Part shown: one piece after another, positions 1-8,333 of the stretch | Position numbering within the stretch: position 1 is the first letter of the stretch | Layout of the letters: each line of letters opens with the position of its first letter | Source of the DNA: CAYVUV01 sp964455095 | GTDB taxonomy: Bacteria; Desulfobacterota; Binatia; HRBIN30; CADEER01 | DNA: 64,000 nucleotides | Direction of reading: 5' to 3' | Assembly (NCBI GenBank): GCA_964455095.1 | Contig: CAYVUV010000356.1 | Location: 1-64,000, forward strand | Position numbers and translations under genes: made by a program | Notes under the pieces: model-generated | Database searches by the model: none | What the model was told of the DNA's origin: nothing | The model's input: only the letters and a program-made list of their open reading frames with translations

Positions 1-689
1 TGGCCAACTCGATGAACAGCCTGCGCATCGAGGGTCAGAAAACGGTGGCCATCGAGCTGGTGCAGCAGTTCCGCTGGGAGGTGCCGGACTGGGTGGTGAT
101 CCCCGGCGGCAACCTCGGCAACGTCAGCGCGCTGGGCAAGGGCTTCCTGATGATGCGCGACCTCGGCCTCATCCAGAAGCTGCCGCGCATCGCCGTGGCG
201 CAGGCCGAGAACGCCAATCCGCTGTACCTGTCGTATCTGACTCACTTCGAGAAGTTCGCGCCGGTGCAGGCCAAGAAGACGCTGGCCAGCGCGATCCAGA
301 TCGGCAACCCGGTGAGCTACAAGCGCGCGGTCAAGGTGCTGCAACAGTTCGACGGTGTCGTCGAGCAGGCGAGCGAGGCCGAGCTGGCCGACGAGGCGGC
401 GCTCGCCGACCGCACGGGGATGTTCAACTGCCCGCACACCGGCGTCGCGCTGGCCGCGTTTCGCAAGTTGGTCGAGCGCAAGATCATCCGGCCCAAGGAG
501 CGCGTCGTGGTGATCTCGACCGCGCACGGGTTGAAGTTTGCCGAGCAGAAGACGGCCTATCATCTGGGCCAGATCGAAGGCGTGCACTCCACGCACGCCA
601 ATCGGCCGGTCGAGGTCGAGGGCACGCTGAGCAAGGTCACCGACGCGATCAAACGCTACGCCGACAAGATCAAGCTGCTGGAGGGCTGA
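1..689 (+). CDS. thrC: Threonine synthase, C-terminal part (5' end outside window)
   Basis: PLP-dependent enzyme converting O-phosphohomoserine to threonine in the cytoplasm. The reading frame is open from base 3 (Ala-Asn-Ser before the first in-window Met at 12), so the gene is cut by the window edge and only about 228 residues are present. Visible family signatures are NSMNSLRIEGQKT near the start and the glycine-rich VIPGGNLGNVSAL loop, which binds the PLP phosphate in fold-type II enzymes. The PLP lysine would lie upstream, outside the window. The stop is followed after one base by the GTG of a Cys/Met-metabolism PLP enzyme, so the two are very likely co-transcribed. Together they serve the threonine and methionine branches from activated homoserine. 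Family assignment is confident. Confidence 0.93.
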   Translation, partial: ANSMNSLRIEGQKTVAIELVQQFRWEVPDWVVIPGGNLGNVSALGKGFLMMRDLGLIQKLPRIAVAQAENANPLYLSYLTHFEKFAPVQAKKTLASAIQIGNPVSYKRAVKVLQQFDGVVEQASEAELADEAALADRTGMFNCPHTGVALAAFRKLVERKIIRPKERVVVISTAHGLKFAEQKTAYHLGQIEGVHSTHANRPVEVEGTLSKVTDAIKRYADKIKLLEG

Positions 690-690
690 G

Positions 691-1881
691 GTGAGTGCCG
701 ATCGTTCCATCCCCGGTGGTCCGAGCACGCGCGCCGTTCACGCCGGCGAGCCGCGAACCAAGTTGGCCAACGCCGCGACCGAGCCGATCGTCCAGACGGC
801 GACGTACACGTTCGCCAACACCGCCGAGCTCGTCGAGCTCTTCGAAGGCCGCATCGAGCGCGACGAGTACGGCCGCTACGGCAACCCGACGCAGCGCGTG
901 GCGGAGCGCAAGCTGGCCGCGCTCGAAGGGGCCGAGGAGGGGTTGCTGTTCGCCAGTGGCATGGCCGCCATCACGACGACGCTGTTCGCCATGCTGTCCA
1001 AGGGCGCGCACGTCGTGGTCACCGACGACGCGTATCGCCGCACGCGGCAGTTCCTGTTGCAGGTCCTGCGCCGCTACGGCGTCGAGGTCACCATCGTTCC
1101 CGCCGGCGACTACGACCGCCTGGAGCAGGCGATCCGCCAGACGACGCGGCTGATGTTCAGCGAGTCGCCGACCAACCCGTACAATCGCGTCCTCGACCTC
1201 GAGCGCTTCGCCGAGATCGGCCGGCGCCACCGCATCAAGACCATCATCGATTCCACCTTCGCGACGCCGATCAACCAGCGGCCGATCGAGTTCGGCATCG
1301 ACCTGGTCATCCACTCCGCCACCAAGTACCTCGGCGGACACAACGACATCATGGCCGGCGTGGTGCTCGGCAGCGCCGGACTGATCACCGGCATCCGCGA
1401 GCTGCACGGCATCATGGGCGCGGTGCCGGACCCTTTCTCCGCCTATCTGCTCATCCGCGGCATCAAGACGCTCGCCCTGCGCATCGCGCGCCAGAACGAC
1501 AACGCCGAGCGCATCGCCGCCTTCCTCGACGCGCACCCCAAGATCGAGCGCGTGCACTACCCGAGCCTGCCGAGCCACCCCGAGCACGCCATCGCCAAGC
1601 GCCAGAGGAGCGGCTATGGCGGCGTGGTGTCGTTCGAAATCCGCGGCGACATCGCGGCCGGCTCACGCCTGGTCGACGCCTGCCAGATTCCGCGCATCGC
1701 GCCCTCCCTCGGCGGCGTCGAGAGCCTGATCGAGCAACCGGCGCTGATGAGCTTCTACGAGCTCAGCACCGAAGAACGTCTCCAGGTGGGGATCAAGGAC
1801 TCCCTCGTCCGCTACGCCGTCGGCGTCGAGGACGCGGCGGATCTGATCGCGGATCTCGAGCAGGCGCTAGAGAAAGTCTGA
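691..1881 (+). CDS. Cystathionine gamma-synthase / Cys-Met metabolism PLP enzyme
   Basis: A 396-residue fold-type I PLP enzyme of the Cys/Met metabolism family. The SATKYLGGH motif places the Schiff-base lysine at residue 212. YGRYGNPT near residue 67 and the GGVESLIEQPA segment near the C-terminus are typical of cystathionine gamma-synthases and beta-lyases. Length is normal for the family. The start is GTG one base after the thrC stop; translation is probably coupled. Context with threonine synthase favours transsulfuration toward methionine, using activated homoserine and cysteine. Cystathionine gamma-lyase, beta-lyase or O-acylhomoserine sulfhydrylase cannot be separated by eye, so no gene symbol is given. 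Confidence 0.88.
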   Translation: MSADRSIPGGPSTRAVHAGEPRTKLANAATEPIVQTATYTFANTAELVELFEGRIERDEYGRYGNPTQRVAERKLAALEGAEEGLLFASGMAAITTTLFAMLSKGAHVVVTDDAYRRTRQFLLQVLRRYGVEVTIVPAGDYDRLEQAIRQTTRLMFSESPTNPYNRVLDLERFAEIGRRHRIKTIIDSTFATPINQRPIEFGIDLVIHSATKYLGGHNDIMAGVVLGSAGLITGIRELHGIMGAVPDPFSAYLLIRGIKTLALRIARQNDNAERIAAFLDAHPKIERVHYPSLPSHPEHAIAKRQRSGYGGVVSFEIRGDIAAGSRLVDACQIPRIAPSLGGVESLIEQPALMSFYELSTEERLQVGIKDSLVRYAVGVEDAADLIADLEQALEKV

Positions 1882-1930
1882 CCTCAGCCTGAGCCGGCTC
1901 TGCCCATCAATTCGAATGATCCGCAGTCCT

Positions 1931-2010
1931 GTCATTCCCGCGAAGGCGGGAATCCAGTCGTTTCAACGGTTTCCGTCTGCCTGATGGATCCCCGCCTGCG
2001 CGGGGATGAC
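1931..2010. repeat. Double-hairpin intergenic palindrome (REP/MITE-like)
   Basis: Two perfect 8-bp stems with 4-base loops: ATTCCCGC/GCGGGAAT (1934-1941 and 1946-1953) and ATCCCCGC/GCGGGGAT (1988-1995 and 2000-2007). The outer ends GTCAT (1931-1935) and ATGAC (2006-2010) are also complementary, so the whole element can fold on itself. This is the composition of the dispersed intergenic repeats common in proteobacterial genomes. It lies just after the thrC-linked gene and could also end transcription. No other copy was seen in the window. Confidence 0.75.
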
Positions 2011-2053
2011 CCATTTCGGAATTGGTGGGCTGAGGCTGCGGCAGAATTGACGG

Positions 2054-2674
2054 ATGTTTCGCTTCAGCCAGCCATCCCCTGACGACGTTCAGCGCTTCCT
2101 GGTGGAGGCGGCGAGTAGCCCGCTCTCGTACGCGGCGGTTGGCATCGCGTCGCAGCCGCAGCCAGCCGGGTACCAGGTCGACGAAGCCGAGGTGCGGCTC
2201 GGAAGCGGCACCGAGGTGTTCGCGCGGGCAGCGAGCGCCTTGCAGAGCTGGACGATGTTCGACCTGGGGTGGACCAAAGCCACGCCCTCCACGGATTCGA
2301 TCGCGCCGTCGGTCAACGTGGCGGTCGTCGTGCGGCACCTGGGCATCTGGTCGCTGAACGGCTGCCGCGTCGTCTACATGCTGGAGTCCGATCCGCGCAC
2401 GGAACGCTACGGCTTCGCGTACGGCACCTTGCGCGACCACGCCGAAGAAGGCGAGGAGGTCTTCGAGGTCAGCCTCGATCGCGATACCGGCGCCGTCGCC
2501 TACCGCATCCGCGCCGCCTCGCGGCCCCGCGCCCTGCTCGCCAAGCTCGGCTACCCGTACGCGCGCCTCATTCAAGCCCGCTTCCGCGCCGACTCCTGCC
2601 GCCGCATGCAGCGGGTGACGGCGGCTCCGTCGGCTTCACGCGCTGCGCGGGCGAACGAGCTCGAGGGCGGATGA
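2054..2674 (+). CDS. DUF1990 family protein
   Basis: A 206-residue protein matching the DUF1990 pattern: LPAGYxxxExxVRLGxG-type segment here as QPAGYQVDEAEVRLGSG (about 35-51), a central hydrophobic strand block (VNVAVVVRHLGIW), and the family-typical YGFAYGTLRDHAEEGEEVFEV (about 115-135), followed by SRPRALLAKLGYPYARLIQARF. Function of the family is unknown; it is a soluble alpha/beta protein. The last 39 bases overlap the convergent sodium:solute symporter gene. The C-terminal tail beyond about residue 185 (rich in Ala, Arg, Ser) looks like an extension into the neighbour. The start ATG is at 2054, 43 bases after a double-hairpin repeat; no strong ribosome site is visible. Confidence 0.75.
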   Translation: MFRFSQPSPDDVQRFLVEAASSPLSYAAVGIASQPQPAGYQVDEAEVRLGSGTEVFARAASALQSWTMFDLGWTKATPSTDSIAPSVNVAVVVRHLGIWSLNGCRVVYMLESDPRTERYGFAYGTLRDHAEEGEEVFEVSLDRDTGAVAYRIRAASRPRALLAKLGYPYARLIQARFRADSCRRMQRVTAAPSASRAARANELEGG

Positions 2675-4315
2675 CAGCACGACGACGATGCCGCAGCCGA
2701 TGACGTTGTACCAGAGGAAGCCGAGGTCGGAGGCGAAGAAGAGCACGATGATCGCGGTCTGGGCGATCAGGGCGGCGATGAGCACCGGGGTGGCGGTGAC
2801 GCGGCGGAAGAAGAAGGCGACGACGAAGAGGCCGAGCACGGTGCCGTAGAAGATCGAGCCGAGGATGTTGACGGCCTGGATCAGGTTCTCGACCAGGCCG
2901 GCGAAGAGGGCGAAGCTGATCGCGACGCCGCCCCAGAAGACGGTGAAGAGCTTCGAGGCGAGCAGGTCGTGGCGCAGCGGCGCGCGCGCGCCGAGCAGGC
3001 GCTTGTAGAGATCGATGGTCGTGGTCGACCCGAGCGCCGTCAGCTCGCTGGCGACCGAGCTCATCGCCGCGCACAGAATCACGGCGACGAGCAGGCCGAC
3101 CAGCCCGCGCGGGACGTACTGCAGCACGAAGCCGAGGAACACGTAGTCCGCGTCTTTGGCCCCGGCGCCCGGCACGGCCTCGGCCACCAGCGCCTTGGCT
3201 TCGTCGCGCAAGGCCCGATTGCTCGCCGCGGCGGCGCGCAGTGCGGCTGCGGCTTGCTGCTCCTCGGGTTGATCGAGAGCCGCGACATACGCCGTCGCCG
3301 CGGCGCGCTGGGCGACGAACGCGTCGCCGTAGCGGTCCTGTAGCGCCTGCAACGCCCCCGCGTGTTCGGTCTGCGCCACTTGATCGAGGGCGCGGGTGTT
3401 GAAGAAGAGCGGCGGCTGTACGAACAGGTAGAAGACGAACATCAGCACGCCGATGAGCAGAATGACGAACTGCATCGGGATCTTGAGCAGGCCGTTGAAC
3501 AGCAGCCCGAGCCGGCTCTCGGTCACCGAACGCCCCGATAGATAGCGCTGCACCTGCGATTGATCGGTGCCGAAGTACGACAGCGCGAGGAAGAAGCCGC
3601 CGGTGATGCCGGACCAGAAATTGTAGCGGTCGTTCAGGGTGAGATCGAAGCTGACGGCGTTCATGTGCCCGAGCGCCCCCGCGAGCTTGAGGGCGGCGGG
3701 CAGCGATACCCCCGCCGGGAGGCGCCAGATGATCAGACCGGCGGCGATCACCAGGCCGGCGAGCATGACGATCATCTGTTGCTTCTGCGTCTGGCTCACC
3801 GCACGCGTGCCGCCTGAGACCGTGTAGGCGATTACAACCAGCCCGATGATGACGTTGGTGGCGTTGAGCGGCCAGCCGAAGATCGAGCTGAGGACGATTG
3901 CCGGCGCGTAGATGGTGATGCCGGCGGCGAGGCCGCGCTGGATGAGGAACAGCACGGCGCCGAGATAGCGCACGCGCGCGTCGAAGCGGTGCTCGAGGTA
4001 TTCGTAGGCGGTGTACACCTTGAGCCGGTAGTAGATCGGCACGAACACGGCGCTGATCACCACCATCGCCAGCGGCAGGCCGAAGTAGAACTGCACGAAG
4101 CGCATGCCGTCTTCATAGCCCTGGCCCGGCACCGAGATGAAGGTGATGGCGCTGGCCTGCGTGGCCATGATGCTGAGGCCGATGGTCGGCCAGCGCAGCG
4201 TCTCGTCGCCGCGGAAGTACGTCTCCATGCTGCGCGCGCCGCGCGTCTTCCAGGCGCCGTACACGCCGATGAAGCCGATCGTCGCGACGAGCACGACCCA
4301 GTCGATCCCGCTCAC
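2636..4315 (-). CDS. Sodium:solute symporter (SSS family)
   Basis: Polytopic inner-membrane Na+-coupled transporter, 559 residues. Family signs include the N-terminal IDWVVLVATIGFIGVYGAW helix, YFRGDETLRWPTIGLSIMATQASA (the helix 1-2 region of SSS proteins), GYEDGMRFVQFYFGLPLAM, and the late NILGSIFYGTVLG segment. Between two helices in the middle third there is an unusually long hydrophilic, Ala/Gln/Arg-rich insertion of roughly 90 residues. The GTG start was chosen because it overlaps (GTGA) the stop of a 39-residue membrane peptide gene, which itself follows the PIG-L deacetylase by three bases. The pairing of exported PIG-L enzyme, tiny membrane protein and SSS transporter suggests uptake of the deacetylated product. 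Substrate unknown. Confidence 0.88.
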   Translation of the reverse strand: MSGIDWVVLVATIGFIGVYGAWKTRGARSMETYFRGDETLRWPTIGLSIMATQASAITFISVPGQGYEDGMRFVQFYFGLPLAMVVISAVFVPIYYRLKVYTAYEYLEHRFDARVRYLGAVLFLIQRGLAAGITIYAPAIVLSSIFGWPLNATNVIIGLVVIAYTVSGGTRAVSQTQKQQMIVMLAGLVIAAGLIIWRLPAGVSLPAALKLAGALGHMNAVSFDLTLNDRYNFWSGITGGFFLALSYFGTDQSQVQRYLSGRSVTESRLGLLFNGLLKIPMQFVILLIGVLMFVFYLFVQPPLFFNTRALDQVAQTEHAGALQALQDRYGDAFVAQRAAATAYVAALDQPEEQQAAAALRAAAASNRALRDEAKALVAEAVPGAGAKDADYVFLGFVLQYVPRGLVGLLVAVILCAAMSSVASELTALGSTTTIDLYKRLLGARAPLRHDLLASKLFTVFWGGVAISFALFAGLVENLIQAVNILGSIFYGTVLGLFVVAFFFRRVTATPVLIAALIAQTAIIVLFFASDLGFLWYNVIGCGIVVVLSSALELVRPRSA

Positions 4316-4431
4316 GAGGCCCACCGGGTGAGCGCGTAGAAGAGCAGCACGAGCGCCGCCAGCTCGGCGAGCACGAGGGCGTACAGGTTGCGCCAACTGC
4401 CGAGCAGTGGCGGCGGCGTCTCGTCGGTCAC
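4312..4431 (-). CDS. Small single-helix membrane protein linked to the symporter
   Basis: A 39-residue ORF, starting MTDETPPPLLGSW and ending with YALTRWAS. One hydrophobic helix spans about residues 17-34 (LYALVLAELAALVLLFYAL). The GTG start lies three bases after the PIG-L stop, and the TGA stop overlaps the symporter GTG by four bases (GTGA), so it is translationally coupled on both sides. Peptides of this form (acidic/proline N-terminus, GSW, one helix, aromatic-basic end) are, to my recollection, often found directly before SSS symporters. It may be an accessory subunit. The biochemical role is unknown. Confidence 0.72.
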   Translation of the reverse strand: MTDETPPPLLGSWRNLYALVLAELAALVLLFYALTRWAS

Positions 4432-4434
4432 GCC

Positions 4435-6879
4435 TCAGTTCCCCGCGAGCAGGTTGGCGAGCAGGCGGTAGGCGCCGGGAACACCCGCGGGAAGCTGACG
4501 AGAGAAACCCAGTCCGGTGTAGACGTAGCGCCCGCGCCCGTGGGGCGCGACGAGCACGCCGCCGAGCAGCGGCGACTCGCCCGGGTCCGCGGCGCGGAAG
4601 ATCGGTGTGTAGCGCGGGTCCCAACTCTCGGCGTAGTAGAGCCCGCGCTCCTGTACCCAGCCGGCGAAGTCGTCGGCGCCGATCTCGTTCGGCACGTGCA
4701 GCACTGGATGCGCCGGATCGACCGCGATCATCGCGGCGTTTTCGTCGGTGACCCGATCGCGTCCGATGGTGAGCGGGAACGGCCCGACCGGCAGCGTCAG
4801 CGGCGCCAGGCGGTTGTTGGTGTTGTACTGCACGACGACGGTGCCGCCGCGCTCGACGTACTCCATCAGCCGCGCGTGCGCGCTGCGCAGAACGTCGCGG
4901 GTGTTGTAGGCACGGATGCCGACGAGAATGGCCCGGTAGCGGTCGAGGTCGCCGCTGCGGATGGTATCGTCGTCGAGCTCCTCCACCGTCGCGCCGACAT
5001 GCGCCAGATCCGCGGCAACCGTATCGCCCGATCCCTGGATGTAGCCGACCGGTCCGGGCGGCAGGCGCAGCGCCAACGGCACCAGCCGCAGCCGCGCCGG
5101 TTGCAACACGACCTGCATGGGGATGTGCGGATAGTCGATGACATCTTCGCGGTACGACCAGCCCGTGCCGCCGATCTCGACCGCCGGCGCGATCTCGAGC
5201 GCCGCCGCACCGGCGGGCGGCGTGACTTCGAAGCGGACCGTCGTTTCGTCTCCGGCCTGTGCCAGCGCGACCGGGATTGTCGCCGGCGCGGCGCGCCAAC
5301 CGGTGGGCAGGGGCAGGGTGACATCGCCGTGCATGTCGTCCTGCCCGGCGCGGACGCGCAGCGCCACCGTTGCGGCCGCGCCGTTGGGAAACAGCACCGC
5401 GTGCCGCGCCGGCGTGATGGTGGCAGGCGGGATGATCAGGAAGCTGCGCGTGCGTTCGCCCTCGACCGGGTCGGTCCAGGCGTAGAGAACCGGCACGTCG
5501 AGATGGACGATGCGGTCGTCGATCGCCAGGTCGACACCGACGGCCAGCGCCGGCGGACCCTTCGCGTCGCCGATGAGGCGTGCATCGGCGACGACCTGAC
5601 GGCCGGCGAGCGACGGTGCAGCGAGCCAATACGGGGCCGACACGGCCGCGCCGGCTGGAATCGGCACCTCGGCCGTCCACACTTTCTTTTCGCCGAGCGC
5701 CAGCGGCGCGTTCGCTTCCAACGGCGCGACCCGCGGGAACACGATGCGCTGGACCCGCACTGATGCTGGCTGGCGTACGGTGATTTCGACGCTGACCGGG
5801 ACCGTGCTGCCGGGCACCGCGCCGGCGCGCGCCGCGGTGGCGCGCACGAACCCGCCGGCCGCGGCGACGATGAGGTCCGCCAGCGCGGCACGCCCATCGG
5901 CGACGCGCGGCCCGTCGGGCAGCGATTCGAAAGCGCGGTGCGCTTGCAGCAATGCGGGCAGCGCGCGCTCCGGATGATCGCGGTCGAGTGCGGCGCGGGC
6001 ATTTTCCAGCGCCGTGCTCAGGGGACCGGCGGCGGCGCCGAAGCGCTGCCAGGAGAAGTCCAGGCCGGCGAGAATGTCCGCCACCGGCCTGGGGCCGGCC
6101 AGCGGCACGAAGCGCTCGATCAACGGCCCGCGCTCGCCGGCGACGCCGAACCCCTGACTCTTGTGCTGGCTGCGCGAGCGAGCCGCCAACTCGCCGTAGC
6201 CGAGGCCGAGGCGCGGGTCGTACACGCCGACGTCGAGCGCGATCGCATCGGCCGGCGGCGTCACGTCGCCCCACTGCGGAAAGTTGAGCAGCAGGCGGTC
6301 GGCCTGCCACGGCGCGACGCCCAGGGCGAGCTGTTGCGGAAATCGTTGCGGATCGGCGGCGGCTTGAAACGCCTCGCGCGCCAGGATGGCGGAAGCGGTG
6401 TGGTGGCCGTGGTTCGGCGGCAGCTCGTTGAAGCGGGTGATGATCACGTCGGGCTGGAACGTGCGAATCACCCACACCACGTCGGCCAGCGCCTCGTCGT
6501 GGTCCCAGATCGCCAGGGTCTCGTCGGCGGTCTTCGAGTAGCCGAAATCGCGCATGCGCGTGAAGCGCTGCACGGCGCCGTCGAGCCGGCGCGCGGCGAG
6601 CAGCTCCTCGGTGCGGATGACGTCGAGCAGCTCGTCCTGCTCGCGCCCGATCAAGTTCTGGCCGCCGCCGCCGCGCGTCATCGACAGATACGCGGCGGTG
6701 ACGTGGCGTTGGTTGGCGAGATAGGCGAGCAGGCGCGTGTTCTCGTCGTCCGGGTGGGCGCCGATGTAGAGGACCCGACCGGTGCCGGCGAGTCGATCGA
6801 GCGCATGGGCGAGCGTTCCAGCGTGCATGGCAGGCTCCTCGGCCGCAGCGCGCACGGCGATCGCGCACAGCAGCGCCAC
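4435..6879 (-). CDS. Exported PIG-L family deacetylase, large form
   Basis: About 800 residues. The PIG-L/LmbE domain occupies roughly the first 270 residues with the zinc/catalytic IGAHPDDE motif and NHGHHTASA as the second metal site, plus SMTRGGGGQN and GREQDE; the family hydrolyses N-acetyl groups on sugars. The remaining 500 residues are beta-rich, with a late part (VGYIQGSGDTVAADLAHVG, VQYNTNNRLAPL) resembling glutamine-amidotransferase-like domains of exported enzymes. A hydrophobic stretch ending AVRAAAEE precedes the catalytic domain and looks like a signal peptide, but no ATG precedes it. GTG at 6879 is taken; ATG at 6828 would remove the signal. The canonical bacillithiol deacetylase BshB is about 230 residues and cytosolic, so this is not an ordinary BshB. 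Confidence 0.8.
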   Translation of the reverse strand: MALLCAIAVRAAAEEPAMHAGTLAHALDRLAGTGRVLYIGAHPDDENTRLLAYLANQRHVTAAYLSMTRGGGGQNLIGREQDELLDVIRTEELLAARRLDGAVQRFTRMRDFGYSKTADETLAIWDHDEALADVVWVIRTFQPDVIITRFNELPPNHGHHTASAILAREAFQAAADPQRFPQQLALGVAPWQADRLLLNFPQWGDVTPPADAIALDVGVYDPRLGLGYGELAARSRSQHKSQGFGVAGERGPLIERFVPLAGPRPVADILAGLDFSWQRFGAAAGPLSTALENARAALDRDHPERALPALLQAHRAFESLPDGPRVADGRAALADLIVAAAGGFVRATAARAGAVPGSTVPVSVEITVRQPASVRVQRIVFPRVAPLEANAPLALGEKKVWTAEVPIPAGAAVSAPYWLAAPSLAGRQVVADARLIGDAKGPPALAVGVDLAIDDRIVHLDVPVLYAWTDPVEGERTRSFLIIPPATITPARHAVLFPNGAAATVALRVRAGQDDMHGDVTLPLPTGWRAAPATIPVALAQAGDETTVRFEVTPPAGAAALEIAPAVEIGGTGWSYREDVIDYPHIPMQVVLQPARLRLVPLALRLPPGPVGYIQGSGDTVAADLAHVGATVEELDDDTIRSGDLDRYRAILVGIRAYNTRDVLRSAHARLMEYVERGGTVVVQYNTNNRLAPLTLPVGPFPLTIGRDRVTDENAAMIAVDPAHPVLHVPNEIGADDFAGWVQERGLYYAESWDPRYTPIFRAADPGESPLLGGVLVAPHGRGRYVYTGLGFSRQLPAGVPGAYRLLANLLAGN

Positions 6880-6945
6880 CCAGACCAGCGTCGTAGTGGC
6901 GGCGGATCTGATGCGATGCGGAGTGGCTGTCTGGCGCCTCCGGTT

Positions 6946-7110
6946 CCCTCTCCCGGATGGGAGAGGGTTAGGGTGAGGGGGATTCCATCGACATGTTCCA
7001 CAGCCTTCTGATCGGTCGGGTGCCGAAGTTGTCGGGTGCTGCACAGCGGCGGAGAGCGGTTGGGAGAGTGTTGAATCCCCCTCACCCAACCCTCTCCCAT
7101 CCGGGAGAGG
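6946..7110. repeat. Inverted paired-hairpin element (copy 1)
   Basis: Left arm 6946-6985 and right arm 7073-7110 are inverted copies of each other, about 39 bases with a single-base length difference. Each arm contains its own hairpin, CCCTCTCCC/GGGAGAGGG with a 4-base loop, followed by a GGTGAGGGGG-type tract. The 87-base centre is unique sequence. It separates bshA from the PIG-L gene, filling most of the 284-bp gap. Similar elements are at 24584-24696 and 31748-31857. Confidence 0.8.
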
Positions 7111-7163
7111 ACCCGGAGCCGGCGGGAGAAGGGCCGGGACCCCGGACCATGTTGTGCCATACC

Positions 7164-8333
7164 TCATCGGCTTTGGTCCCCTGCGCCGGGGGCGAGCACG
7201 CGGCGGAAGTACGCTTCGTATCGGTCGAGCGCCGGTTCCAGACGGAAATGCGCGCGCGCGTGATCGCGCGCGGCAGCCCCGAGCTGTAGGCGTCGTGCGG
7301 GGTTCGTCACGACCTCGAGCACCGCGCGCGCCAGCGCGTCGATGTCGAAAGGCTCGACCAGCCGGCCGACGGCTTCGGTGACGACCTCCGGCAGTCCGCC
7401 CACCCGATAGGCGCACACCGGCACGCCGGCGCTGAGCGCTTCGAGCGCGGCGACGCCGAAGCTCTCGCTCTCGCTCGGCAGCACGAAGGCGTCGGCATGT
7501 TGCAGATACTCGACGAAGTCGGCGCGCTTGCCGAGAAAGCACACACTGTCGGCGACCGCGCGCGCGCGCGCCAGCTGTTCCGCCTGGGCGCGCTCCGGGC
7601 CGTCGCCGACCAGCACCAAGCGCGCCGGCACCTGGCGTCGCACCCGCGCCAGGACATCGATCAGATCGTTGATGCGCTTTACCGGGCGAAAGTTGGAGAC
7701 GTGAAACAAGATCGGGCCGTCGACCGCGGCGCCAAACAGCGCCGCGAAGCGCGCCCGATCGGGCGCGGCGGGTGGAGTGAAGTGCTCGGTGTCGACGAAG
7801 TTCGGAATGACCTCGATCGGCAGTTGCTCCGCCAGGCCCAGGCAGCGGTACGCCTCGCGGCGCAAAAAATCGGACGGCACCGTGACGCCGTCCGATGCGG
7901 CGACCGTGAAGCGCGTGATCGACTGATAGCGCGGATCGGCGCCGATGCGCGTCACGTCGGTCCCGTGCAAGGTGGTGATGATGCGCGGCGCCGCGGGCCC
8001 GAGCGTCTGGCGCGCCAGATAGGCGCTGGCGGCGTGCGGCACGGCGTAGTGAACGTGCACGAGGTCCAGATGGTGTTGGACGCTCACATCGACGATCGCG
8101 GCAGCGAGCGCCAGGGCGTAGGGCGGGTGGTCGAAGAGCGGATAGTCGACGACGGCGACCTCGTGAAAGAACAGGCGCTCGCAGGTCGGCAGCGGGCGGC
8201 TGGGCGGGGCGCTGGCGATGACGTGCACGCGATGCCCGCGCTGCGCCAGGCCGACGGCGAGGCCGGAGGCGACCACTCCGCTGCCGCCGAGGCTCGGGTA
8301 GCAGACGACGCCGATGTTGAGCGGCGCGTTCAA
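7164..8333 (-). CDS. bshA: Bacillithiol biosynthesis glycosyltransferase BshA
   Basis: A 389-residue GT4 glycosyltransferase that joins UDP-GlcNAc and L-malate to give GlcNAc-malate, the first step of bacillithiol synthesis. Signatures are the N-terminal IGVVCYPSLGGSGVVASGL, HVIASAPPSRP, DLVHVHYAVPHAASA, TTLHGTDVTRIG, VIPNFVDTEHF and the C-terminal donor site SESESFGVAALEALSAGVPV. Length is standard. The start is TTG, overlapping the bshC stop (TTGA), which indicates translational coupling to bshC. The pairing with bshC makes the BshA assignment firm rather than a generic GT4. The next gene downstream is a PIG-L enzyme after a repeat-filled gap. Confidence 0.93.
   Translation of the reverse strand: MNAPLNIGVVCYPSLGGSGVVASGLAVGLAQRGHRVHVIASAPPSRPLPTCERLFFHEVAVVDYPLFDHPPYALALAAAIVDVSVQHHLDLVHVHYAVPHAASAYLARQTLGPAAPRIITTLHGTDVTRIGADPRYQSITRFTVAASDGVTVPSDFLRREAYRCLGLAEQLPIEVIPNFVDTEHFTPPAAPDRARFAALFGAAVDGPILFHVSNFRPVKRINDLIDVLARVRRQVPARLVLVGDGPERAQAEQLARARAVADSVCFLGKRADFVEYLQHADAFVLPSESESFGVAALEALSAGVPVCAYRVGGLPEVVTEAVGRLVEPFDIDALARAVLEVVTNPARRLQLGAAARDHARAHFRLEPALDRYEAYFRRVLAPGAGDQSR

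Noticed and set aside
4435..6879. Assigning the PIG-L gene as bshB
   Set aside because: It is more than three times the usual length, has a probable signal peptide and an extra C-terminal region, and pairs with a transporter. Adjacency to bshA alone is not enough.
6986..7072. Small gene or ncRNA inside the first paired-hairpin element
   Set aside because: No start with ribosome site, no codon bias and no matching centre in the other two copies.
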